From NCBI GenBank assembly GCA_050250135.1, contig JBFWPF010000004.1, positions 18,613 through 82,612 on the forward strand: DNA of 64,000 bases, in the 5' to 3' direction. Below are positions 24,285-32,624 of this stretch, piece by piece; position 1 is the stretch's first letter, and each line of letters opens with the position of its first letter. The position numbers and the translations under genes are program-made. Origin of the DNA: JBFWPF01 sp050250135. Lineage in GTDB: Bacteria > Chlamydiota > Chlamydiia > Chlamydiales > JAFEGQ01. The notes under the pieces were generated by a model. The model ran no database searches. It saw nothing but the letters and a program-made list of their open reading frames with translations, and was not told where the DNA came from.

Positions 24285-24938
24285 GTGAAAAAATGGCTTA
24301 TAATATTGCTGGTGGGTCTAGGGGGGGTTGCCTCAGCCAAGGTGACTCAGGAAGAGGTACTCCGGTACTGGCTTGGGCCCCTCGACGGTCCTACCGACTT
24401 TCCCGTTCACAAGGCGCAGATTTGGTGGATGAAGGACCCTGAGGTCGACGCCGACATCCGGCAGAAGTTTGGGGCCGCTGTTGAGGCCGCTGCCAGGGGG
24501 GAGTATGACCACTGGACAGCGACTCCGCGGGGGCGCCTTGCCTTGATCATCCTGCTCGACCAGTTCACCCGCAATCTCAACCGAGATAAGGGGGAGGCCT
24601 TTGCTAACGACGAGAAGGCGCTGCGGTTAGCGATGGAGGGGATTGCAAGGGGGGAGCATACCCGTCTCTATCCGGTGGAGAGGGCCTTTCTCTACCTCCC
24701 CTTGGAGCATGCTGAGGACCCCTACTACCAAGAGCGGTCGGTCGACCTCTTTGAGCAGCTAGCGCGGGAGGTCGATCCTGAGATTAGGGCCCCCTTTGAG
24801 AGCTTTCTCGATTATGCTCGGCAGCACAAGGTGATCATCGACCGCTTTGCCCGCTTTCCCCATCGAAACCGCCCCCTCCTGCGCGATTCGACTCAGGCTG
24901 AGGTTGCCTTTCTCAGGGAGTGGGGAAATCCCTTCTAA
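24285..24938 (+). CDS. Exported DUF924-family protein
   Basis: A 217-residue protein from GTG 24285, with AGGAG about 8 bases upstream. Residues 1-18 (MKKWLIILLVGLGGVASA) form a signal peptide, which is unusual because most DUF924 proteins are cytosolic. The DUF924 core is clear: EVLRYWLGPLDG, IWWMKDPEVDADI, GRLALIILLDQFTRNLNRD and ERAFLYLPLEHAEDP. The family is TPR-like with unknown function. Its stop TAA is immediately followed by the ATG of the MFS gene, so the two are co-expressed. Confidence 0.85.
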   Translation: MKKWLIILLVGLGGVASAKVTQEEVLRYWLGPLDGPTDFPVHKAQIWWMKDPEVDADIRQKFGAAVEAAARGEYDHWTATPRGRLALIILLDQFTRNLNRDKGEAFANDEKALRLAMEGIARGEHTRLYPVERAFLYLPLEHAEDPYYQERSVDLFEQLAREVDPEIRAPFESFLDYARQHKVIIDRFARFPHRNRPLLRDSTQAEVAFLREWGNPF

Positions 24939-26186
24939 ATGGGGCAGACACTTTCTGCATCGAGACGGTCGTGGACCATTGGGACTCTCTACCTGCTGGT
25001 CTTTGCTAATTCCTTGGGTAAGACAGTCATCTTGCTCTTTGTTGCGATACTCCTTTTCGACAGGAATAGCCCCTTTCTCCCCGAGCAAACCTCCGAGGCA
25101 GCGCGTTATCTCCTCTACGGGTTGCTAATCGGGGCGTCGGCTGCAGTAGAGCTGGTTATAACCCCGTTTGTGGGAGCCATTTCGGACCGCTATGGGCGGC
25201 GGGCCATTCTTTTGGTGACGACCCTCAGCGGCATCCTCGGGTATGTCCTGTGCGTCTTTGGCAGTTATCTCTTCAGCGTCCCTCTCCTCATGCTGGGACG
25301 AGCGGTTTCGGGCCTCTCCACAGCCAATGTTTCGATCTCCATGGCCTGCATCACCGACCTAACGACTCCCCAAAATCGGGGGCGCTATATGTCGATAATC
25401 TCGATTTGCCAAGGGTTTGGCTGGGGGGTGGGCCCTCCGATAGGGGCCTACTTGGCCGATCCCACCCTCTTCCCTGGAGCGGGGCCTGCGATTCCCTTTA
25501 TTCTTATGGTTGCCCTACTGGGGCTCGGCTGGCTGCTGCTGCTTAGCGCGGCGGAGACGGTGACCCCAAACCGAGCCCCCCTTAACCTCGGCGATCTCTA
25601 CAGCGCCTTTCAGGCTACCTTTCGGGTAAGGGGGGTGGGTACCCTCTTCCTGATCTGTGGCGTGATGGTGATCGGTGTTGTCCTCTACGTCCACTTTTTT
25701 GGCCTCTACCTCACCGAGCGGTTTGAGATGACCCCGCAACGGATCACCCTTGTTTTCCTCTACCTGGCCTTCTGGCGCCTTGTGGGCGGGTTCCTTGCCA
25801 ACCTCCTCTTCAAGTATTTCCCAGCAAGGCAACTGGCCACGATCCCCATGTGGGTGCTTGCTGCCGCCTGCCTTGTGGTCCTCCTTCCCCTCAGCCCCGT
25901 CCATCTCTACTGGATAGTCCCCCTAGCTGCCCTTTCGGCTACCATCGTAACGGCCTGCTTCTTCACCCTGTTTGGTGACGCTGCCCATCCCGACATGCGT
26001 GGAAAGACCTTCGCAGGGGTCCAGAGCCTGCTCGCCTTTGCCTTTTTGGCCGTTCCTTTTGTCGCAGTGGGGCTAGCGGTAGCTTGGCTTGACCTCCCCA
26101 ACCTACTGGGCGGGGTACTTATGCTGGGAGCGACGCTGTGGTACATGAGAGCCGTTGCTCCCAAGAGGTTCTCGGGTAGCCGCTAG
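24939..26186 (+). CDS. MFS transporter (TetA/DHA1-like)
   Basis: A 415-residue major facilitator with 12 predicted hydrophobic segments. Motif A reads GAISDRYGRRAILL after helix 2, and the antiporter-type motif GFGWGVGPPIGAYLADP lies in helix 5, both as in drug:H+ antiporters of the tetracycline-resistance type. The substrate is not predictable; in an intracellular bacterium it could also be a metabolite. The start abuts the DUF924 stop with no spacer. The C-terminal half is less conserved, as usual in MFS proteins. The stop is 10 bases from the convergent MFS gene's stop. Confidence 0.8.
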   Translation: MGQTLSASRRSWTIGTLYLLVFANSLGKTVILLFVAILLFDRNSPFLPEQTSEAARYLLYGLLIGASAAVELVITPFVGAISDRYGRRAILLVTTLSGILGYVLCVFGSYLFSVPLLMLGRAVSGLSTANVSISMACITDLTTPQNRGRYMSIISICQGFGWGVGPPIGAYLADPTLFPGAGPAIPFILMVALLGLGWLLLLSAAETVTPNRAPLNLGDLYSAFQATFRVRGVGTLFLICGVMVIGVVLYVHFFGLYLTERFEMTPQRITLVFLYLAFWRLVGGFLANLLFKYFPARQLATIPMWVLAAACLVVLLPLSPVHLYWIVPLAALSATIVTACFFTLFGDAAHPDMRGKTFAGVQSLLAFAFLAVPFVAVGLAVAWLDLPNLLGGVLMLGATLWYMRAVAPKRFSGSR

Positions 26187-26195
26187 GGCGTACCC

Positions 26196-27740
26196 CTAAT
26201 GGCCTACATCTTCGGGATGGACCACCGGGTGGGGGCCCCCCTTCATCGCCACCAGGACCAGGAGGAAGCTGAAGGCGCCCACCCCTGCTAAGAGCCACAT
26301 TGCGGCGGAAAAGCCGGCTGAGAAGGCCTCTTGGAAGAAGTTAAGGAGGACGCTGGGTTCAAAGATCTTCAACTCGAGCACATTGTCCTGGATCCTCGTA
26401 GGATCGGCAAGCAGGCTGCGGATCGTATGGCGGTCGGCATGGTCCACAGTTATCCCCAAATGGCGAAGCTTTGGGAAGACCATCCGTCCCGCTGCGACCC
26501 GGAAAAGGGTGCCTGAGATAGCGACCCCAAGGGTCCCGCCCAACTCTTGCATCGTGGCAAGGGAGCCAGTTGCGACCCCCGCAAGCCGCTTGGGGAGGGT
26601 GGAGAGGGCAAAGGTCGCGGCCGCTGGCCATAGGGTGCCAAAGGTCGCCCCCGTAGCTAGAAGAGCAAGGAGGATCCACCAGGTTGAGGTGGTGGCCGAA
26701 AAGAGGCTCATGCCTGCTGCCGCTACCGCCCAAAGCCCAAAGCCGCCCAGGAGCCACCGCTTGGGCCCCGTTTTTTCAGCCAAATTTCCCATCAAGAGGC
26801 TAAAGAGGGAGTAGGGGATCGCTAGGGCGAGCATCATTAGACCCATAGTGAGGGGCAAAATCTCCCTCAGATTGCTCAGGTAGATCGGAACAAGGAAAAA
26901 GACCGCCCAAAGGCAGAAGACAAGGGTAAAGTTGCAAGCGGTGCAGACAAAAAACATCCGGTTGAGGAAGAGCCGGATCGGGAGTATGGGCGTTCGGGCT
27001 CGCCTCTCGAAAAAGGCCAGACCGATAAACCCCGCTGCCGCCAGCCCGTAAAGGAGGATCATGGGAAGGGAGCTCCACCCCCATACGGGTCCCTGGACGA
27101 TGCCGAGCACAAGACTCCCCGTCCCTACGATCAGGAAGAGGACCCCTTTCGGGTCGATTTTCCTACCGCTCTGCTCGTCGCGCGACTCTCTCACAAAGAG
27201 GATGACCATCAGGAGACTCAGCCCGATAATGGGGAGGTTGACAAAGAAAAGGAACCGCCAGCTCAGGTAGGAGATGAAGAGCCCCCCAATTAAGGGGCCG
27301 AGCCCAAGGCCGACCCCAATTACCGCCGACCAAAAAGCGATCGCCTTCCCTTTGCCACTGGCAGGGAACTGGTGGACGATCAGGCCAAGGGAGACAGGGA
27401 GGACGATCGAAAAGGAGATCCCCTCTAACACCCTTCCGATAATCAGCCATAGCATAGTGGGAGCAAGGCCGCAGAGAAGGACAGAGAGGGCAAAGAGAAG
27501 GAGCCCGAGTAGGTAGATCCGCTTGCGCCCAAAAAGATCGGCTGAGCGCCCTGCCGTTACCAGCAGCGCCGTCATCGCTACCCCAAGCCCTGTCATAATC
27601 CACTGCAAGGCGGCAAGGGTTGCCCCAAAATGGGCTTGAATCGCCGGGATGCCAGTGTTAACCATCGAAAAGTCGAGGGAGTTGGCCAATATCCCTATGC
27701 CGATGCCACATGCTCCAACCCACCGCTTGTCATCGCTCAT
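26196..27740 (-). CDS. MFS transporter, DHA2 (EmrB/QacA) type
   Basis: A 514-residue, 14-helix transporter from ATG 27740 (MSDDKRWVG). Motif A is GRSADLFGRKRIYLLG, and helix 1 has the DHA2 signature LDFSMVNTGIPAIQ. The region VGLGLGPLIGGLFISYLSWRFLFFVN matches the helix-5 motif and the SWRWIFxIN-type block of EmrB/QacA proteins. Expected role is proton-driven export of hydrophobic or cationic compounds. No EmrA-like adaptor lies nearby. It is convergent with the other MFS gene and divergent from the PQ-loop gene, with 59 bases between starts. Confidence 0.85.
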   Translation of the reverse strand: MSDDKRWVGACGIGIGILANSLDFSMVNTGIPAIQAHFGATLAALQWIMTGLGVAMTALLVTAGRSADLFGRKRIYLLGLLLFALSVLLCGLAPTMLWLIIGRVLEGISFSIVLPVSLGLIVHQFPASGKGKAIAFWSAVIGVGLGLGPLIGGLFISYLSWRFLFFVNLPIIGLSLLMVILFVRESRDEQSGRKIDPKGVLFLIVGTGSLVLGIVQGPVWGWSSLPMILLYGLAAAGFIGLAFFERRARTPILPIRLFLNRMFFVCTACNFTLVFCLWAVFFLVPIYLSNLREILPLTMGLMMLALAIPYSLFSLLMGNLAEKTGPKRWLLGGFGLWAVAAAGMSLFSATTSTWWILLALLATGATFGTLWPAAATFALSTLPKRLAGVATGSLATMQELGGTLGVAISGTLFRVAAGRMVFPKLRHLGITVDHADRHTIRSLLADPTRIQDNVLELKIFEPSVLLNFFQEAFSAGFSAAMWLLAGVGAFSFLLVLVAMKGGPHPVVHPEDVGH

Positions 27741-27799
27741 GGCTCTAGGTATAGAGGCGTCGTGCCCAAAAGGCAACCTTCATGCTATAGAAAACGGGG

Positions 27800-28174
27800 A
27801 TGACCTTTATCCTCGATACCCTCTCCTGGATAGCGATCGCCGCCCTCTCGATCGGCTATTGGCTGCAGATCTGGAAGATCTATGTCCACAAAGAGGTGCG
27901 CGACCTCTCCCTTCCCTACCATATCCTGCAAGCGGTTGGCTTTGCTATTCTGGGTATCACCGCTTACATGGAAAACTCAATGATCTTCCTCACCAAGCAG
28001 ATCACCTCGACGATTCCAGTCGTCATTATCATCGGGCAGATCCTCTACCATAAGGGGGACAAGTGGCATGAAGTGGGGCAGGAGGAGAACTGCCAGTGTG
28101 GGAGCGAGATCGATGCCTCCTGGACCTACTGCCCCTTTTGCGCAAAAAGGGTAGGCCGTGGAACTCCTGACTAA
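27800..28174 (+). CDS. PQ-loop (SemiSWEET-like) membrane protein with C-terminal zinc ribbon
   Basis: A 124-residue protein. Residues about 1-85 form three membrane segments with the PQ-loop-like stretch IGYWLQIWKIYVHKEVRDLS followed by LPYHILQAVGFAILG, as in one SemiSWEET or PQ-loop unit. Residues about 97-118 carry four cysteines, CQCGSEIDASWTYCPFC, in a zinc-ribbon arrangement (C-x-C...C-x2-C) that is not part of known SemiSWEETs. Function is unknown; a sugar or small-metabolite carrier with a metal- or protein-binding tail is a guess. The end overlaps the next gene's start by 17 bases, suggesting coupling. Confidence 0.65.
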   Translation: MTFILDTLSWIAIAALSIGYWLQIWKIYVHKEVRDLSLPYHILQAVGFAILGITAYMENSMIFLTKQITSTIPVVIIIGQILYHKGDKWHEVGQEENCQCGSEIDASWTYCPFCAKRVGRGTPD

Positions 28175-28748
28175 TGCAGCCGGCTATGGGGCTGGCCTTG
28201 CGGTCCGCTCCTACTGCGGCATCCACTACCTCTACACCGTCCGCGAGTACCTCGAACAGGGGCTCTCCTATCTTCTCAGGGGAAAGCTGGGAGAGACGCT
28301 GGGTAACCTTGTCGGCAAGCAGCTCTCCTACGTCCTGGCCTTTCCCGCAGTGAACCTCGTCGGAGAGCTGATCTCCCTCTCCGTGAGCACGGGGATTGCC
28401 TATCTGATAAAGGTGGGGGCTCGCCAAATTTGGGGAAGAGAGGAAGAGCCGACCCCTTGGGCTCCCCTGATCGTCGGTTTTTGCGCTGCTTTTGTAGTAA
28501 AGAATTTAGTAGCATTTCATTCGCTGGAGGGGCTCTACAACGCCCTCAAGGCGGGGACAACGTGGGCTACGGAGCGTTATCTTGGAGAAAAGAGCTTTGC
28601 GGGTCCGATCTCAAAGGCCGTTGGCCTCCAATTTGCCACCTTCGCCGCCTTCCCCGCTGCCTCCCTGGTCGGCGATGGCGCCGGCCTTGCCGTGAAGCAG
28701 GGGATCCACCTCGGCTACAAGCGGCTAACCCTTACTACTGTCGAATAG
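28158..28748 (+). CDS. Hypothetical membrane protein with an internal duplication
   Basis: A 196-residue protein from GTG 28158, inside the end of the PQ-loop gene. Two halves resemble each other: LVGKQLSYVLAFPAVNLVGE (about residues 50-70) and AVGLQFATFAAFPAASLVGD (about 155-175), each followed by a hydrophobic stretch ending in YLIKVG or LGYKRL. It therefore arose from a duplicated unit with one or two membrane helices. No family is recognised. It is convergent with the 244-residue membrane gene and overlaps it by 24 bases. Confidence 0.55.
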   Translation: MELLTNAAGYGAGLAVRSYCGIHYLYTVREYLEQGLSYLLRGKLGETLGNLVGKQLSYVLAFPAVNLVGELISLSVSTGIAYLIKVGARQIWGREEEPTPWAPLIVGFCAAFVVKNLVAFHSLEGLYNALKAGTTWATERYLGEKSFAGPISKAVGLQFATFAAFPAASLVGDGAGLAVKQGIHLGYKRLTLTTVE

Positions 28749-29459
28749 ATCCCGCAACTGTTGCCGATACACTAGCAGCTTTTCCATCCGCTCCTTGGCT
28801 TCCCCAGTTTGATGCTTGGTGATCCGTTTCAGGGTATGGATGAGAGGAAAGCGGTGGCGCTCTTCTCGAAGTCCCGTCAAAAGGACCATCCCAAGCCCGG
28901 CAGCTAGGATCAAGAGGGGAGAAGACAAAAGGGCGGCTGCCTGGCTCTGCCAGATCCGGTAGCCCAACCCGATTCGGCTAAGGCCTACAATAGCGATTCC
29001 GGCAAGGGAGAGGGCGGAGATCTGTATCCAGCTCCCCAAGAATGCCCGTTGCATTTTCTGCTCTTGCTCTTTAGCCACCCTCCACTCCTCTACTTTAACG
29101 GTAGCCCACTCGGGGGTCATCACGCTGTAGTCGAGCTCGGATCTTTGATAGCCCCTAGGAAAGTAGGGAAGGGCAGCGGCAACAGCTGGGTTTGTAGCGT
29201 CAGGCTTCTCGTCGGAGTTTGTGAAGGTCTCGTCATAATAGCCCCAGGCCAACGCAAGGATGAAGCACCCTACCCCTTGGACCGCTGTCGAAAGAGTGGC
29301 TGCACCAAGGCTTTTCCAAAGAGGAGGGTTAAACCTCCACTGGATGATCGGAAGGGCGATGGCGGTAGCTAGCGAAGTAACGGCTGAGCCGCTCACCCAC
29401 CCTTCAATGGTTCGACCGCACCGGGCTCCATTAATGACAGCCTCATCAACTGGGTTCAT
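28725..29459 (-). CDS. Hypothetical membrane protein downstream of the second TnpB element
   Basis: A 244-residue protein with about four hydrophobic segments: two near the N-terminus (SAVTSLATAIALPIIQW and AVQGVGCFILALAWGYY), a soluble loop of about 65 residues, and two more (ALSLAGIAIVGLSRIGLGY and LLSSPLLILAAGLGMVLL), then a charged C-terminal helix. I do not recognise it. Removing the TnpB element upstream places its ATG in an ATGA overlap with the end of the rluA-type gene, so it was originally coupled to that gene. No clear ribosome site remains, only AGG directly before the ATG. Confidence 0.55.
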   Translation of the reverse strand: MNPVDEAVINGARCGRTIEGWVSGSAVTSLATAIALPIIQWRFNPPLWKSLGAATLSTAVQGVGCFILALAWGYYDETFTNSDEKPDATNPAVAAALPYFPRGYQRSELDYSVMTPEWATVKVEEWRVAKEQEQKMQRAFLGSWIQISALSLAGIAIVGLSRIGLGYRIWQSQAAALLSSPLLILAAGLGMVLLTGLREERHRFPLIHTLKRITKHQTGEAKERMEKLLVYRQQLRDLFDSSKG

Positions 29460-29468
29460 CCTACGGAC

Positions 29469-30681
29469 GGCATGGAAACCCAGCCCTTCAGGTCTGGGAG
29501 GAAATGCCGCCTCCTAGTTTGTGTTGTTTCTAAACTGCGCATCCTAGATAATTCCCTTACATGCCTACCAAAACCATCTGTTGCAAGCTTTCGACCACCG
29601 ATGAGCAGGCGCGAGCTCTTGTCGAGACCAGCCAGCGCTACTCCGATGCCTGTAACCATGTCCTTCAGAGAGCAAGTGTGGAGAAGACCCACAATCCGAT
29701 CAAGCTCCATAAAATGTGTTACAACGAAATCCGGGAACGTTTTGGACTATCTGCCAATCTTGCGGTGCGTGCCATCCGCCGCGTGTCAGGCAATTTGACC
29801 CGCCTACAGGGTGCAAGACAACGGCCCAGGCAATTTCAGCCAAGGAGTGTCGATTACGATGCTCGAATCTTCTCCTTTTGGAAGGAGAAGGAGCTCGTTT
29901 CTCTGACCACGACACAAGGAAGGATCCGCCTGCTTATGGTGTTAGGTGATTTCCAAAGAAGAGCTCTTGAGGGACAGAATCCTACTTCGGCCACTGTGAT
30001 CAACAAGGGGGGTGTCTGGTACATCCACATCGTCGTCGAATTTGAAGCCCAAACCGCTTCAGGAGAGGGTGTGATGGGTGTCGATCTGGGCATCACCAAT
30101 ATTGTCGCCACCTCGACCGGTCACTTGGAAAAAGGCGACTTAAGGCAAGCCTACAAAGCGAAACGGGCCACCATCCGTGCCAGTTTGCAGTCTAAGGGGA
30201 CACGAGGGGCCCGGAAGCTTTTGCGCAAATTATCAGGCCGAGAGAATCGGTCTATCCGTCACCAGAACCATGTCTTGTCTAAACAGCTGATTGAGGAAGC
30301 CAAAAGGCACAAGTGCGGTCTGATCCGCATGGAACAGCTTAAGGGGATCCGCAGCAGAACCAAGAGGTGGAATAAACACAGGAACCGGATGGTTTCGGGT
30401 TGGAGTTTTTGCCAGCTGCAGCAGTTTGTCCTCTACAAGGGAAACGCTGTTGGGATCACCCTTGAGTGGATCGATCCTGCCTACACGAGCCAGACCTGCC
30501 ATTCCTGTTTGCAACTAGGCTCTCGTGAGGGGGAGCGATTTTGCTGTATAACCTGTGGCGATTGCCATGCTGATCTCAATGCAGCGTGTGTGATCTCCTT
30601 AGGCGGGGCTGTCTGTAAACCAGCCCGAATCAGCGGCGCTAGCTAGCTGAGAGCTTTCGCCTTTAGGCGAGAGTTGTTTAC
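29469..30681 (+). mobile_element. IS200/IS605-type TnpB-only element, copy 2
   Basis: A 1213-bp copy of the element at 9101-10313, same length and closely similar throughout. The left hairpin (GGCAT/ATGCC, CCCAG/CTGGG at 29479-29498) and the right palindromes ending TCGCC-TTTA-GGCGA and TTTAC are all kept. The TnpB start is 92 bases from the left end in both copies. It has no TnpA. It sits between two minus-strand genes, with its right end supplying the TAA stop of the rluA-type gene and its left end 9 bases before the membrane gene's ATG. Confidence 0.9.
29561..30646 (+). CDS. tnpB: TnpB (OrfB) RNA-guided nuclease, copy 2
   Basis: 361 residues from ATG 29561, with the same three RuvC acidic residues as copy 1: D175 in MGVDLGITN, E258 in IRMEQLKG and D338 in CHADLNAA. 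The zinc ribbon is TCHSC...CITCGDC. It differs from copy 1 by roughly two dozen scattered substitutions and no indel. Both copies being intact suggests purifying selection or recent spread. Confidence 0.92.
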   Translation: MPTKTICCKLSTTDEQARALVETSQRYSDACNHVLQRASVEKTHNPIKLHKMCYNEIRERFGLSANLAVRAIRRVSGNLTRLQGARQRPRQFQPRSVDYDARIFSFWKEKELVSLTTTQGRIRLLMVLGDFQRRALEGQNPTSATVINKGGVWYIHIVVEFEAQTASGEGVMGVDLGITNIVATSTGHLEKGDLRQAYKAKRATIRASLQSKGTRGARKLLRKLSGRENRSIRHQNHVLSKQLIEEAKRHKCGLIRMEQLKGIRSRTKRWNKHRNRMVSGWSFCQLQQFVLYKGNAVGITLEWIDPAYTSQTCHSCLQLGSREGERFCCITCGDCHADLNAACVISLGGAVCKPARISGAS

Positions 30682-31487
30682 GTGAGTCCTACTCGTTGGA
30701 ATGAAGTGGGGAGTTTAGCGGTAAAGTGGAGCGGTTTCCCTGTTACCGGGTGGTTAAAGGCTAGGGTATGGGCGTGAAGGGCAAGCCGCTCGATCGGATC
30801 AAAGGAGCCCCCATACCGCTTGTCTCCCACCACGGGATGGCCCGCCTCACTGCAATGGACCCGGATCTGGTGCTTCCGCCCCGTCTCTAATTTTAGGCGC
30901 AAGTGGGAGAGCTTGGGGGTTCGCCCGATCACCTCAAAGTGGGTGACCGCCCGCTTCCCCTTGGGATGGGAGGCCACACTCAGATCGGCGCGCTCCAGAA
31001 GGAGGCTCTCCCAGGTTCCCTTATCCTCTGCGAGGTGCCCCTCGACGACCGCGATATACTCCCTTTCGAGGTTGCGGCCTTCAAACAGAGCGTCGAGCCC
31101 CTCATGCCCCCGCTCTGACCGGGCAAAGACCATCACACCCGAGGTCTCGCGGTCGAGCCTGTGGACCGGCTGGATCTTCGGCTCCTCCAAGTGGTGGCGG
31201 AGGAGGCCCAAAGCGTGGCGAGAGCCTGGTGTGTCGAGGGGAAAACTGAGAAGGCCAGCCGGCTTGCTGATCGCGATCAGGTGGGGGTCCTCATAGAGGA
31301 TGTGGATCCCACAAAAGGGGCGAACCTCGTAGCGGCCAAGGGTGACCTCCTCCCCCTCAATCGGGAGGGTCGCCTTCCGCTCCACCTGCCCATTGACCCT
31401 CACACGCCCCCCAGCAAGCCAATTTTTTAGTGTGCGTCTGCTGCTATCGGGGTAGAGGGTCGCTAGGTGATCAATGAGTGACTTCAT
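30678..31487 (-). CDS. RluA-family 23S rRNA/tRNA pseudouridine synthase
   Basis: A 269-residue protein. An N-terminal S4-like RNA-binding segment (SSRRTLKNWLAGGRVRVNGQ, residues 15-34) is followed by the RluA catalytic domain with PVHRLDRETSGVMVFA, where the Asp of HRLDRET is the nucleophile. TGRKHQIRVHCSEAGHPVVGD and LALHAHTLAFNHPV complete the family signature. It isomerises uridine in structured RNA; which of the RluA, RluC or RluD targets is not decidable. The TAA stop is supplied by the TnpB element end; without the element the protein would end about three residues later, overlapping the next gene. The core is complete. Confidence 0.88.
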   Translation of the reverse strand: MKSLIDHLATLYPDSSRRTLKNWLAGGRVRVNGQVERKATLPIEGEEVTLGRYEVRPFCGIHILYEDPHLIAISKPAGLLSFPLDTPGSRHALGLLRHHLEEPKIQPVHRLDRETSGVMVFARSERGHEGLDALFEGRNLEREYIAVVEGHLAEDKGTWESLLLERADLSVASHPKGKRAVTHFEVIGRTPKLSHLRLKLETGRKHQIRVHCSEAGHPVVGDKRYGGSFDPIERLALHAHTLAFNHPVTGKPLHFTAKLPTSFQRVGLT

Positions 31488-31531
31488 GGTCAGGATTATA
31501 CCCTTGACGGCCCTTAAATGGCAGCGGTAAT

Positions 31532-32035
31532 ATGCCCCCTATGAAGCGAAAAGTTCTCTTACTCCTTCTCCTCGTCATCCCTCTGGTAGCAAAGGAGCAA
31601 GAGAAGGGGCCGAACCTCCTCCAGGTGCTGCAACAGGGAGGGGAGTTCAATACGCTGATCGCCGCTTTTCAGGAGGCCGAGCTGGTCCCCCTATTGAGTG
31701 AGCTTGGCCCCTACACCCTCTTTGCTCCGACCGACCGGGCCTTTACCCTCCTCTTTCCGGGGACCCTTCAGGAGCTGATGGTTCCCGAAGGGCGTCTGAA
31801 ACTTAGGACCCTCCTCCGCTATCACCTCGTGCGAGGGGAGCTTACCCCCGACCAGATTCGGCGGGCGGGCGTTCTCAACACCCTGGCTGGAGAGCCTCTC
31901 GTCGTCAACCCGAGCTGGGGTCAGATCGAGATTGAGAATGCGACACTCGGTGAGGCGATGAAGGGGACTAACGGTGTTGTCTACCCGATCGATCGTGTCC
32001 TGCAACCAACAGAGGGAGCCTCGTATGGCGGTTAA
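31532..32035 (+). CDS. Exported fasciclin-domain protein
   Basis: A 167-residue protein; ATG 31532 or ATG 31541 may be the start. Residues about 4-22 form a signal peptide. The remainder is one fasciclin (FAS1) domain with both conserved blocks: H1-like YTLFAPTDRAFTLLFPGTLQEL and H2-like NGVVYPIDRVLQP, with YHLVRGELT between. FAS1 proteins mediate adhesion or matrix binding at the cell surface. It overlaps the nitroreductase gene by 11 bases and heads a tightly spaced gene row that ends with citrate synthase. Confidence 0.85.
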   Translation: MPPMKRKVLLLLLLVIPLVAKEQEKGPNLLQVLQQGGEFNTLIAAFQEAELVPLLSELGPYTLFAPTDRAFTLLFPGTLQELMVPEGRLKLRTLLRYHLVRGELTPDQIRRAGVLNTLAGEPLVVNPSWGQIEIENATLGEAMKGTNGVVYPIDRVLQPTEGASYGG

Positions 32036-32624
32036 AGATCCCGATCTGGGCCACCCGGTTCACGACCTTATCAAGAAGCGGTGGAGCCCATGTGTCTTTG
32101 CCGACAGGCCGATTCCCGAGGGCAAACTCAAGTCGCTCTTCGAGGCGGCCCGGTGGGCCCCCTCCTCCTACAACGAACAGCCCTGGCACTGGGTGATCGC
32201 CTTTAAGGGGACCCCCGAATTTCAGAAGATCCTCTCCCTGCTCGTCGAACCGAACCAGGAGTGGGCGAAGGGGGCCCCCCTCATCGGGATTACCGTCACT
32301 CACCTCACTTTTGACCGCAATGGGAAGCCTAACCGGCACGCCTACCACGATGTGGGGCTGGCGATGGGGGGGCTCTGCGTTCAGGCAACCGCTGAGGGGC
32401 TCTACGTCCACCAGATGGCGGGATTTGACCATCAGGGCGCTCCCAAGGCCTTGGGTATTCCCGAGGGGTATGAGGCGGTCGCCGCCTTTGCTATCGGCTA
32501 TGCCGGCGATCCCGAAAAGGCCTCTGAGAACCTTAAGGGGCGAGATACCAGTAAGCGGGAGCGGCGAAAACTCGCCGATCTGATCCACCACGGAACATGG
32601 GACAAGAGATGGTTAAGCGAATAG
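32025..32624 (+). CDS. Nitroreductase-family flavoprotein
   Basis: About 199 residues from ATG 32025 (MAVKDPDLGHPVHDLIKKRW), with GGGAG about 6 bases upstream; longer in-frame extensions have no ribosome site. The FMN-binding signature is FADRPIPEGKLKSLFEAARWAPSSYNEQPW, and the C-terminal SxxERRKLADLIHHGTW resembles the usual nitroreductase tail. These dimeric FMN enzymes reduce nitro or quinone compounds with NAD(P)H. Physiological substrate is unknown. It overlaps fasciclin upstream and malate dehydrogenase downstream (28 bases). Confidence 0.85.
   Translation: MAVKDPDLGHPVHDLIKKRWSPCVFADRPIPEGKLKSLFEAARWAPSSYNEQPWHWVIAFKGTPEFQKILSLLVEPNQEWAKGAPLIGITVTHLTFDRNGKPNRHAYHDVGLAMGGLCVQATAEGLYVHQMAGFDHQGAPKALGIPEGYEAVAAFAIGYAGDPEKASENLKGRDTSKRERRKLADLIHHGTWDKRWLSE

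Noticed and set aside
24227..24340. Longer start for the DASS transporter (38 extra residues)
   Set aside because: It would overlap the signal peptide of the divergent DUF924 gene, and the extra residues are basic and not family-like.
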